A DNA stretch of 64,000 bases, taken from Basidiobolus meristosporus CBS 931.73. Lineage: Eukaryota > Basidiobolomycota > Basidiobolomycetes > Basidiobolales > Basidiobolaceae. Position numbers and translations under genes: made by a program. The notes beneath the pieces are model-generated. The model was not told where the DNA came from. It saw nothing but the letters and a program-made list of their open reading frames with translations, and did not search any database. The DNA is taken from contig MCFE01000345.1 in the NCBI GenBank assembly GCA_002104905.1, positions 26,260 through 90,259 on the forward strand, given 5' to 3'. This document shows positions 11,195 to 22,024 of this stretch, piece by piece. Position 1 is the stretch's first letter. The number at the start of each line of letters is the position of its first letter.

Positions 11195-12019
11195 CCCTAT
11201 GAAAATAATTTGGTCCTGTAGGTAGATCCAATCCAGATCAGCCTTTAGGATCCCTCAATGTGGCCATTATAATGCCAGAAGCTTGGGATTATTGACCCTC
11301 TACACAATCTCATGATGGGATTGTAATGGCACTTTGCTGAATTTACGGCCAATTAAAGTTAAAAACTTGATGGTGCTTGAGCAGTCATTTGACAAGAATT
11401 ACATGGCATTCTGATGGACTTAATGTGCTCTACATTTATGTGAGCAGACCTAACCAGCCAATATATCCAATTGCCTTATATGGCAAAAACCTGATGGTGT
11501 TCTGATGGCTTCATTGCAGACCTCTGCTGGCATTACAATTGCAGTATATTGGCCTACAGCAAGTACCTTATAATGCTACTGTATCAATTTACTATAAGGT
11601 ATATCCTTTTTCTACCTCCCCTTATGTCATTCATATATTCTATTATAGAATCATCCCTTTGAATTGCTTACCCACTACTACCTTGGGTATTCTACCCATA
11701 GTTTGATACAAAAAACTATGACCTCCTGCTTACCAACCTCTATATATGTGCACACACACTTCAATTGACATACTTTTGTCAACTCAACTTTATGGCTTTT
11801 CAGTGTGATACTTGCAAAGTTGCCATATACATTGTATTACTGGTAATACATACATCTTGCAAACACATGCTTGGTTGCCGCCACTTTTGTCACAAATAAC
11901 TCCTGTTTATCCACAAAGTGCTTTTTGGCACTGAGCCAATAAATTCCTTCTCCTTGCTGGATTCTGGTCCCCCTCATTTGTGTGCTCAAGTCTTATTTAT
12001 GTGAGTTCTGTATTGAATG
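11195..12019 (-). mobile_element. Family-T DNA transposon fragment T-j (left end)
   Basis: Begins with the terminus CCCTATGAAAATAATTTGG after TTA. It continues through the T left subterminal region into the 3-prime end of the transposase on the minus strand, matching 53920-54770 of copy T-k. It is cut at 12019, where T-a is inserted (flank ATG). The transposase tail carries stops, so this is a dead fragment. Confidence 0.7.
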
Positions 12020-12515
12020 CCCTATGAAAAATAATTTGGTCCCACAGGTGGATCCAATCCAGATCAGTCATCAGGATCCTGCAACAAGGACATCATAATG
12101 CTGGCAACTTGGAATTAATGTCCCTCTACACAGTATTATGATGGGATTATAATGGCATTTTGCAGATTTTACTACCAATTAAACTTAAAAGCTTGACAGT
12201 GTTTAAGCAGTCTTTTGACAAGAGTTGCATGGCATTGTAATGTTCTGGATGTGCTCTACATCTATACAAGCAGATCCAACCAGCCAACATATGTAATTGC
12301 CTTATGAGGCAAGAAACTTGATGGTGTGCTAATGGACTAATTACAAGCCTCCAATGGCATTGCAACAGCAGTATGGCAGTTCTGTATAATGCTACCATAC
12401 TAGTTTACCAAATGGTATTCCCATCTTCTACCTCCCCTTGTGCCATTCATATTGCAACCATGGAATCATCCCTCATTAATTGCTTACCCACAACTACCTT
12501 AGGTATTCCACATAG

Positions 12516-12680
12516 TACTTCTACTCAACTAAATGTTCATACTGGCTGGTCCTAATTTTGACCTAAGATACTCAAAACTGTCTCTAGCTAATGGATTGGT
12601 AAATATGTCAGCAATCATTTCATCTGTAAGACAGTAAACCGGCTAGCCAAGTTGTTTTCTATGGCTTCACATATGAAATA
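12516..12680 (-). pseudogene. Fragment of copia gag-pol C-terminus
   Basis: About 165 bp matching the extreme 3-prime end of the copia B polyprotein (compare about 22015-22170) on the minus strand, with stops. It abuts an A/B-type LTR in the opposite orientation at 12681 and has no LTR of its own on the left. It is a rearrangement scar inside T-a. Confidence 0.6.
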
Positions 12681-12989
12681 TGTTGTAAAAATTTGTAATT
12701 CCACCTATGTATTCACCTAACTTAGTCACTTAGTTCCTTTCCTTCAAATCCTAGAAAATATTGACCAAATTCTTTGTTGGGACTTGCTTGGAATATTTTC
12801 ACCAAACACCAGGCACCCAGAACATGATAATTCTCAGAGTTGTCCAAACAGCCCCAAACTTTGCACACATTTTATTAGGACCTTCCTTAACCTATTCTAT
12901 ATGTTTGTTATACCAAGACCATGTAAAATTATGAATACTACTTTTACATTCAATATATCATCAAGCAAAAGCCACAAACTTTTACAACA
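12681..12989 (+). repeat. Internally deleted LTR, copia A/B family
   Basis: TGTTGTAAAAATTTG .. TTTTACAACA in plus orientation. At 309 bp it is about 40 bp shorter than the normal 349, losing the part between the CATTCAATA tract and the 3-prime end. No clear target duplication. Confidence 0.65.
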
Positions 12990-13067
12990 ATTTTAGTCTG
13001 ATACTTGCAAAGTTGTCATATACCTTGTATTGCTGGTAGCATATACATCCTGCAAACATATGCTTGG

Positions 13068-13416
13068 TGTTGTAAAAACTTGTATTTCCACCTAAATATT
13101 CACCTAACTTAGTCACTTAGATCATTATCTTCATATCCTAGAGAATACTGACCAAATTCCTTGTTGAGATTTACTTGGAATATTTTCACCAAAATACCAG
13201 GTACCCAGAACATGAAAATTCTCAAAGTTGTCCAAACAGCCCCAAACGTTGCACACATGTTCTTGGGACTTTCCTTAACATATTCTACATGTTTGTAATG
13301 CCAAGAACATGTAAAAGTATAAATACTACTTTTACATTCAACAAACAATTAAGTGAAAATCACATAATCTACTTGTCCTCCCAATCACTTCCAATATCTC
13401 CAAGACTCTTACAACA
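13068..13416 (+). repeat. 5-prime LTR of copia A
   Basis: TGTTG..CAACA ends. It contains a TATA-like tract (gtataaatactac near 13316) and CATTCAACAAAC, where other copies read CATTCAATAAAC, near the expected poly(A) position. Confidence 0.9.
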
Positions 13417-13430
13417 GACTATGAGCCCCA
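13417..13430 (+). promoter_or_regulatory. Primer binding site of copia A, overlapping the gag start
   Basis: Directly after the LTR, A reads GACTATGAGCCCC and B reads GGTTATGAGCCCC. The B form is complementary to the anticodon-loop region of initiator tRNA-Met (GGGCUCAUAACC type) rather than to a 3-prime CCA end. This fits half-tRNA priming as known for Drosophila copia and Ty5. The ATG inside the site is the gag start codon. A has two substitutions in the site. Confidence 0.6.
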
Positions 13431-16400
13431 AGCTGTCACTCTCTGCAGTGTCTGCTACTGCTATTACTAGAATTTCTCCCTCTGCTGAAAAGTTGGATGG
13501 ATCTAACTACCATGTGGGGAAGGTGAAGATAAAGATGCTGCTACAAGAAAGAGGCCTTTGGGATATTGTCCTGGGAGAAGAATGCCCTCCTAAAGATGTG
13601 GGAGAGGAAGCCTCAAAGTACCAGAAGAAAGAGCAAAGTGCCTTTAACTGCATTTGCATTAATGCTAAAGACAAATTACTAATTCAATGCTCAAGAGCAA
13701 AAACAGCAAAGAATGCCTGGAAGGCATTAGAAGACACCTACCAGTCATGTTCAGCTGCTGAGAAAATGTATCTGAGATGAAAATCCTTTACTACAAAGAT
13801 GTTGCCAGGAGAAGAAATGAAAAATCTAATTAACAGAATTACCCTGCTGGTAGATCAGATGGAATCTGTTGGCATACCAACTACTGATGAGGATGTGATA
13901 GTTACCATCCTGAATAGCCTGACAGACAGGTTTCAGGGCCTTGTATCAGCCCTAGAGTCCAGAACTGAAGATTTGACCTTAAATTACATATATGGAAGGC
14001 TCCTAGGTGAAGAATTAAGAAAATCAAGTGCCAATAAGAAGGAAGAAGAGAATGCTAATAAGCAATGATAACCAACAAAGGAGGTGCCCAAGACCTTTTG
14101 GCGGCAATAGCCACCTGTTTTGTACCTACTGCAAAAGGAAAAGACACACATCAGACCAGTGCTTCAAGAAGAAAGATAGTCAGCAGAAAAAGTCTGAATA
14201 TGGAAATGCTGCAACAATTGAAGATAGACTATTCATATCTGCACTAAATATGACCACAAACAATGATTCTCAGACATGGTATATTGACTCTGGAGCATCT
14301 CAACACTTTATGCACCAAAAAGAACTTTTTACCCAATATCAAGATATTCCAATGAAGAAGGTTTTCATGGGTGACAATAGAACACTTGATGCAGTGGGAG
14401 AAGGAACTATCCAAGTAAACCTAAGAAGCAGTCAAGGAAGCCATACACTGACTCTCAAAGAAGTACCCTATGTACCAGAAATAGCCAAGAACCTACTATC
14501 TGTAAGCAAGGCCACTGCAGAAGGACTCAGTTTCAGCTTTGACTATTCTGGATGCATAATCACAGATCAAAATGATGCCCATATTGCTTTGGGTATCAGA
14601 GATCAGAACCTATACAAGTTGACTTTTATTCCATCATATTTGGAATCCAATATAAGTAACTTAAGTGAAGAAACACCAATGCTTTGGCACAGGAGATTTA
14701 GGCACATCAATTTTTATTATTTGTGCCAAATGATCCAAGATCAGCTAATTTCTGGAGTGAAAATTGATCCCCCAGCTAATTTGGAGCACTGTGAAGCCTG
14801 CATATATGGGAAACAAGCCAGACAACTTTTCAAGAGCTCTGGGTTAATCAAAACTAAGAAAAAATTAGATCTAATTCACTCAGATCTGTGTGGATCTATG
14901 CAAAATTTATCCTTAGGTGGGATGAAGTATGTAATCACTTTTATTGATGATTATACAAGATACACATGGGTCTATGTCATGGAGAGAAAGGAAGAAGCTT
15001 TGTCTAAGCTCAGGGAGTTTAAAGCCATGGTGGAGAGAGAAACTGGTGAAAAAATCAAGAAAATATGCTCTGACAATGGTGGAGAATATACCTCAAAACT
15101 CTTCATCCACTTCTGCAAAATTCATGGGATAAAGCAAGAGACAATTGTACCATACTCCCCACAGCAAAATGGAGTAGCAGAACAAGCTAACAGATCAATA
15201 ATTGATATGGCAAGATCTATGATCCATGATCAAAAATTATCCTATGATCTTTGGGTGGAATCAGTTGCCACTGCTGTATATCTTAAAAATAGGAGTTATA
15301 ACAGAATACTTTGTGATTCTACTCCATTTGAAGCATGGTATAGATACAGACCAAGTGCAGAACATCTAAGAATATTTGGGTGTACAGCATATGCCAAGAA
15401 ACTGGCCGGAAATCAGTCAAAATTTGAGCCAAAAAGTGTAAAATGCATATTTTTGGGCTACTGCAATCAGAGTAAAGCATAAAGACTCTACACTACCAAA
15501 GCAAAGAAGCTAATCAAGTTCAGCAATGTGTTGTTAGATGAAAATTCAAAATTTTCACAAAAAATGCCATCAGATGATGACAAAAATCTGATCTCAAGTC
15601 CGCCAATTGTCAGGATAGAATCAGAGCAAAACATTGAAAGTTTTCTTACTCCAGAGGACTCTGCAACCATGGTTCAGCTAGAATCAGTGCCCAGGAATAT
15701 CCCATAGGTGATCATTCCAGTATCAAATCCCTGGAGATCCAATTGGACAAGAAATTGCCCAAATTACAATATCAATGAGGGTACAAACTTAGCCTATGCC
15801 TATTCAGTCCATATTGATGAGCCCCAGACTGTAAAAGAGGCCCTAAATAGCCCTCAGACAAAGTTTTGGAGATCTGCAATGACTGAGGAATATCAGGCCC
15901 TGATGGAAAATCAAACTTAGGACTTAGTCAAATTACCAATCAACCAAAAATCAATTGAATGCAGATGGGTCTTCAAGACAAAATACAAGGCTGAAGGTAC
16001 AATTGAAACAAGCAAAGCAAGACTTGTGGCCAAAGGATACTCTCAAACAAAAGGACTTGACTATACTGAGACCTTTGCACCGGTAGCCAAGCTTAATTCC
16101 ATCAGATTAATATTGGCTATTGCAGCCAAATATAAGTTTTTTATTCATCAAATGGATGTAAAAGCTGCATTTTTGAATGGAGAACTTGATGAGGATGTGT
16201 ATATGGACCAGCCAGATGGGTTTGTTGACCAAGATAACCCCCATTAGGTCTGCAAGCTTTAAACATCACTATATGGTCTCAAATAATCATCACCAGCCTG
16301 CAATTGCAAGATAGATTCTTATTTGGAATCTTTGAGCTTCAGGAGTAATGCTGACTATAGTATATACTATAAGCCAGATAGAGCAAATCCAGCTCTATTA

Positions 16401-17475
16401 GCTCTATATGCGGATGATCTTATTATAGCCACCAATAACCCAGAAACATTGGAAGAGACTAAGTCCAGCCTATCAAAGGAGTTCAAGATGTCTGATCTAG
16501 GAGAACTCAGTTACTACTTAGGGATTAAGTTCTCCATAGACAGAAGTACCCAGACTATCACCCAAAGCCAGTCCAAGCATATTCAAGAAATACTAAAGAA
16601 GTACCAAATGGAAGACTATAAACCAGCAGCTACCCCAATGGAAACAAACCTTAACTTGGTCAAAACTTAACCATATCAAGAGAGCTTGATGCCATCTGAA
16701 AGCCCTGACTTTCCTTATCAATCTATGGTCAGCAGTCTGATGTTTATTTTGCTTGGAACACGTCCAGATATCTCATATTCAGTGGGAGTTGTCAGCCAAC
16801 ATGATCAGAACTATGGATCTGATCATATTGCAGCAGTTAAGCGGATTTTTAGATACCTAAAAGGAACTGCTGATATCTGCTTAAGATACACTTATAAGGA
16901 TTCAGAACAGGATCTTGTGGGATACTCTGATGCTGATTGGGGACAAAACTTGGAAGACAGAAGATCTACTACAGGAAACACCTTTCTTTACTGTAAAGGA
17001 GCAATTTCATGGAACTCAAGAAAGCAACCAACTATAGCACTTTCTACCACAGAGGCAGAGTATATGGCAGCCTGTGAAGCTACAAAAGAAGCAATGTGGT
17101 TAAGAAAGCTGCTTACAGATTTAGGCCTATGTCAAAAAATGCCTATTACCTTATTTCAAGATAATCAAGGATGTATACAAGCAATGTGGTTAAGAAAGCT
17201 GCTTACAGATTTAGGCCTATGTCAAAAAATGCCTATTACCTTATTTCAAGATAATCAAGGATGTATACAATTAGGTAGAAATCCAACTTTTCATGCTAGA
17301 CCAAGCACATAGATATTAGACATCATTTCATATGTGAAGCTATAGAGAATAACTTAGTTAGCTTAGTTTACTGTTCTACAGAGGAAATGATTGCAGACAT
17401 ATTTACCAAACCATTAGCTAAAGACAAGTTTGAATATCTTAGGTCAAAATTAGGACTAGTTGGTATGAACATTTA
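13422..17475 (+). pseudogene. Copia A gag-pol polyprotein, broken
   Basis: Starts MSPKLSLSA with the gag block EKLDGSNYHV. The zinc knuckle CTYCKRKRHTSDQC has Arg where copia B has Gly. The protease motif is WYIDSGASQHF. The integrase has an HH-CC region, then DDYTRY, DNGGEY and the NGVAE glutamate. The reverse transcriptase reads LYADDLIIA (B has LYVDDLIIA). RNase H has YSDADWGQN and STTEAEYMA. Breaks include a TGA at about 13777, a frame change near 14045, and stops near 15480, 15704, 15918 and 16246. RNase H also contains a 90-bp duplication (17091-17270). Compared with copia B most stops are single substitutions, so the copy decayed after insertion. Confidence 0.92.
17091..17270 (+). repeat. 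Perfect 90-bp tandem duplication in copia A RNase H
   Basis: 17091-17180 is repeated without a mismatch at 17181-17270, duplicating 30 codons in frame (from AMWLRKLL to DNQGCIQ). Copia B has one copy. Identity of the two halves suggests a recent slippage or template-switch event. Confidence 0.97.
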
Positions 17476-17487
17476 GCTGAGTGGGAG

Positions 17488-17835
17488 TGTTGTAAAAGTT
17501 TGTAATTCCACATAAATATTCACCTAACTTAGTCACTTAGATCATCATCTTCATATCCTAGAGAATACTGACCAAATTCCTTGTTGAGATTTACTTAGAA
17601 TATTTTCACCAAAATACCAGGTACCCAGAACATGAAAATTCTCAAAGTTGTCTCAACAGCCCCAAAATTTGCACACATCTTCTTGGGACCTTCCTTAACC
17701 TACTCTATGTGTTTGTAATGCCAAGACCAGGTAAAGTATATATACTACTTTTACATTCAATAAACAATTAAGTGAAAATCACAAAATCCACTTGTACTCC
17801 CAATCACTTCCAATATCTCCAAGACTCTTACAACA
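17488..17835 (+). repeat. 3-prime LTR of copia A
   Basis: Preceded by a purine-rich tract (gagtgggag), the likely plus-strand primer. Ends CTCTTACAACA and is followed by the target duplication CTTGG. It differs from the 5-prime LTR at a scatter of positions, so the insertion is not very recent. Confidence 0.9.
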
Positions 17836-18245
17836 CTTGGTTGCCACCACTTTTGCCATGAATACCTCCTGAGTATCTACCAAGAGCTTTTTGGTTATGA
17901 ATTAATATATTGCTTTTCCCTGCTGAATGCTAGTCCCCCTTATACTTGCACTCTGGCTCTTGTTTATGTAAATTCTGTATTGAATGGTGTTGAAACTGAC
18001 TTGTGACCAGGAGAAACCCTGCATAGATTGGTAAAGTTGACCTATTAGAAAATATTTGCTTGTTGCACCCTACCCAGCTTTACATTACTTAACTGCTTAC
18101 CCACTCATTTGGGCTGCTTAGCTTCTTAATGCTAAAGGCATAATGTCTCCATGTGTACATTTGCCCTCAGTATTTTCCAACTCCTCCTGGCTGTCTGCCA
18201 TATACCAACTCATCAAATCCATGACAGACTTGTAATAGTCTAGAT

Positions 18246-18594
18246 TGTTGTAAAAGCTTGTAATTCCACCTAAATATTCACCTAACTTGGTCACTTAGAT
18301 CATTACCTTCAAATCCTAGAGAATACTAGCCAAATTCCTTGTTGGGATTTACTTAGAATTTTTTCACCAAAATATCAGGTACCCAGATCATGAAGATTGT
18401 CAAAGTTGTCCAAACAGCCCCAACCTTTGCACACATGTTCTTGGGACCTTCTGTAATCTATTCTATGTGCTTGAAATGCCAAGACCATGTAAAAGTATAA
18501 ATACTACTTTTACATTCAATAAATCATTAAGTGAAAACCACATAATCTACTTGTTCTCCCAATCACATCCAATATCTCCAAGACTCATACAACA
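18246..18594 (+). repeat. Solo LTR, copia A/B family
   Basis: TGTTGTAAAAGCTTG .. GACTCATACAACA, 349 bp, plus orientation, inside the minus-strand transposase of T-a. I find no convincing 5-bp duplication (TAGAT left, ATGAT right), so flanks may have changed or recombined. Confidence 0.8.
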
Positions 18595-21060
18595 ATGATG
18601 ACATTGGGATATGGTAGTATTTGCAACTCAACTTGTTTTTCTATCTCCCCACACATCTGCTCAATTGGAAGCTCCTAAAAGGTTAAGCAAGGCCCAATAT
18701 TTTCCACACACCAAGCAAGATGGAGTGGAGAATGGATACAAGATGGAGTAGAGGTGGATACAGTAGCAGCAGAGATCTATACATTTGAATTTGTGCTTGT
18801 AGTATAGCAACTCAAATTCCATTACAAACTCCTTGCATAAAAGATGTAGATGCATCAAGTAGGTATTAGTGATCCACTTAGGGATTAATATTTCTACAAT
18901 GTCAACAGATGACTCCCAATGCTTCCAATGTACTCTTGGTGAAAATGGCTTCAGAAGGCCACAGGAATAAATACAAATCCAGCTCATCCAGTCCTTGCAC
19001 TTGTACCATTGCATATGTGTATGAATATTGATTGGTGCCTGTGAGAAGCACATCAAATAGCAGATACCCTGTAATATTGTAACAATTTATTCAAATTTTG
19101 TTGGCATCTCAATGGACTCAATCAGCTTGAAATGCCCCATGTGTAACATGGTCATTAGTACAGGCATATTGTTGAGAAGCAAATGCATTGCTCTCAGTGG
19201 AAAGCTTTTTCTCCAACAGATATTTGCTATATCAAGTATCTCAGGTTTCTAGTTAACTCCATATTCTAATTGGTGGCTTAAACCTTGCCAACTTGGCTGC
19301 AATTGTATGCTGACTTCAGCACATTCCCTCTGTGGGAAGATGATGCTCTTAGCGTTGATGTTTGTATAATAATAATGTGTGTGAATTATGGAGTAAATCC
19401 CCTGGATCTTGCACATGCAATAGCAATACTGTCCACTGTGCCCAGAAAAGCCAGCTATTTTGCTGATGGCTGGAGTATCTCCAATGTATATAATAATATA
19501 TGCTTTGAAATGATGGCACTTAGTAGTATCCTGCTTTAAGCATACAAAATTCACCCAGCAATGGGTACAGGTGCCTGTCCATGCTGAATGGTAATTTAGG
19601 CCCAGATACCAGTGAGACTACCATCAGATCTCTACTCTAACACTGTAAGATAGGCTGCAGACAAAGGTTGATGAGAATCAGTGTCCAGCAGGATTTACTT
19701 TCAGAGTACTGTTTAATGAAAATCCATCAAGTGCCTAGGCAAAGGCATGATCATACATACCTGCAAAGTAGTCATTGATTCTTGGTTGTTGTAATGTTTG
19801 CCATCAAATAATTGTAAATGTTTGCACTTGATTGATACTGAGGGCACTATTTTAGAGCATTGCAATATTTGTTGGACTGCAAAAGCTTCTGTAGATAGGT
19901 ACCTCTGGAATATATCCTGAGCATAAACAATGTTTTTCTTCAATGGAGGTGGATTCCTGACATATCAGACACCTTGCAATGGTAAAATTTTCTAATGTGA
20001 GTGCCATGCAACTGTCAACACATGCCAGTATTAGTACAGTCTCTGGGTAATATGTTGCCTGCCACATGACATTGTCTATTTGTACCATGTACATGATAGG
20101 ATGCATACTGGAATGTGTTTGGCAAGCAGTAATAGTAAGTTCTCAAAGTCCCTGTTACTGATATTTGTGGAAATATGTGACTTCTCCAGCTACAACATAT
20201 CATTCACCAGTAGATGGATTATTGGGATCTCTTAGATGAATAAAGTATCCTTGGTACTTGTTTTTATGTGTGTTGTCTCATTGCATGTTGGGATTTAGCC
20301 TGGCTAATGCAGGGTGTGGGTTATTACTGACTGTACTTGGTGAGTGGGAGAGCTTGTAGGTCAAGTCAGTACCACTTGGTTCAGAATAGCTTCCAATAGA
20401 AGGTGGCAAGGTAATAAAGACTTGTGCTTATTCTGTCCAAATCATCTTGTTCTCTCACTTGGCTTAATTGGATATATATGTCACTTGGAGGGCTTAGATA
20501 ATAGACAATGTGTTATATAATAGGGGTGGGAACACCTTCCTGCTATGGTAAGTGCTCTAACTAGATAAGGGCAGGAATAGGAGGGAGGACCAGTGGGGGA
20601 ATCATAGGGAGGATACTGGGGGACTTTGGGTAGGACTCTGGGGAGAACTCTTGGGCAAAGAGTGGGTACTACATTTAGTACTCACACAGGGTACTGTTGT
20701 TACGGGAGATATGCTTAAAATCCAACAGTGAGCCTTCTTCTTCAGAGTTATCATTATGTGAGTCATATTCAGAAGGCTGAGGTGTGCCAAAGGACAGCAC
20801 AAGCGCACGTGACTCAGTTTGTGCTAGGTGACAAGTACAGCAAGGTACCAATATAGAAGTATTCAGTGGCTGGCAAAATATTGTCAGTACAGAAGTGACT
20901 GATGAATGCTTAAATATAATTTATGTGCAAAAAACTGTCTGTGATACTTGTAATGCTTTCTATGCTGTCGGCAGGCTTCATGGCTAAGAGGCTTGTCACA
21001 ATAGACATATGGTCTTTTTTCCCTTCTCTTATGGTGTTGAATCAAAGTAGTCTTCTCCAT
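18595..21060 (-). pseudogene. Tnp2/Plavaka-like transposase, copy T-a, broken
   Basis: Reads on the minus strand from ATG at 21060 (MEKTTLIQHHKRREKR, then a Cys/His cluster C..C..H..C..H), with remaining 3-prime pieces at 17841-18245 and 12990-13067. The block FPLRAMHLLLNN (around 19190) is the family-T counterpart of the conserved MH block of Tnp2/Plavaka transposases. The segment 18661-19056 carries the late family signatures ENIGPCF and PMEWMCGEI in degraded form. Numerous stops and frame changes are present. Relative to T-k it has an extra stretch of about 400 bp near 20295-20695, part of which is shared with T-g. Confidence 0.65.
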
Positions 21061-21284
21061 GGGGCAAACAGTCTGATACTCAACAAATCAATGCTATTAT
21101 ATCATTTTTTGTCAATACTCATTTGAACTTAAGACAGTCATGTATTTGAGACACTTTACCTATAAGAATGTAAGATTCAATGATGACCCACCATAGTAAG
21201 CATTATAGATATGGTTGTGGCATCCCATACACATGAATATATAGCACTATTTCCCCTTTAGTTTGACTAACCTCCATATATATT

Positions 21285-21393
21285 ATGCCAAAAAATAGTG
21301 CAAAGTTGTCTGGTTTCCAACCACACCCCACTATTGACAGCAGCAGAAGAATGGTTGGACAACAGCTTGCTTTGACATTCAGTGCAACAGGCA
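21285..21393 (+). pseudogene. Second T gene, 5-prime fragment of copy T-a
   Basis: The start MPKNSAKLSGFQP and the following QQLALTFSAT match the N-terminus of the second family-T gene (58557 in T-k, 43175 in T-f). It is interrupted exactly by the CCCTATGG terminus of T-b; the continuation is at 32682-33262. Not functional. Confidence 0.7.
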
Positions 21394-21664
21394 CCCTATG
21401 GAAAATTATTGAAATGATCCCATCAAAAGGCCGTCACAAAGCTAAAGTCCCATGACTAAGAGGTACTGATCCTCTCAGGACACAATCCAGAGACCATTGA
21501 AAAATAACTGCACCCCAGATTTCACAAAAAACTTTGTCAAAATTTCTCATCACAACAATGCATAAGTGGCTTTTGATTGATTCCCTGCCAATTAGCTCAC
21601 TTTCTAATCCTGGAAACTCTATCACCTCCTATGTCTGTGTGCATTGATTGGCTATTGCCTCTTT

Positions 21665-22013
21665 TGTTGTAAGAGTCTTAGAGATACTGGAAATGATTGG
21701 GAGGACAAGTAGATTATGTGGCTTTCACTTAATGATTCATTGAATGTAAAAGTAGTATTTATACTTTTACCTGGTCTTGGCATTACACACACATAGAATA
21801 GATTAAGGAAGGTCCCAAGAACATGTGTGCAAAGCTTGGGGCTGTTTGGATAACTTTGAGAATTTTCATGTTCTGGGTACCTGGTATTTTGGTGAAAATA
21901 TTCTAAGTAGATCCCAACAAGGAATTTGGTCAGTATTCTCCAGGATTTGCAGGTAATGATCTAAGTGACTAAGTTAGGTGAATAATTAGGTAGATATACA
22001 AATTTTTACAAAA
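21665..22013 (-). repeat. 3-prime LTR of copia B
   Basis: On the plus strand TGTTGTAAGAG .. TTTTTACAAAA; the last bases should read ACAACA. The adjacent ctcccactcagc is the polypurine tract read in reverse. Confidence 0.9.
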
Positions 22014-22024
22014 CTCCCACTCAG

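Larger units (their letters stand above)
13068..17835 (+). mobile_element. Ty1/copia LTR retrotransposon A
   Basis: 4768-bp element with two LTRs (349 and 348 bp, TGTTGTAAAA..CTCTTACAACA) and a perfect 5-bp target duplication CTTGG (13063-13067, 17836-17840). Between them is one gag-pol reading region in the order gag, zinc knuckle, protease, integrase, reverse transcriptase, RNase H, the Ty1/copia order. It is inserted in the transposase 3-prime end of T-a, whose sequence resumes after the second CTTGG. Several premature stops make it non-autonomous. It is the more decayed sister of copia B. Confidence 0.93.

Noticed and set aside
13175-13421. Upstream extension of the copia A gag frame into the LTR
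   Set aside because: The open frame runs through LTR sequence; the family start, shared with copia B, is the ATG inside the primer site (13422).
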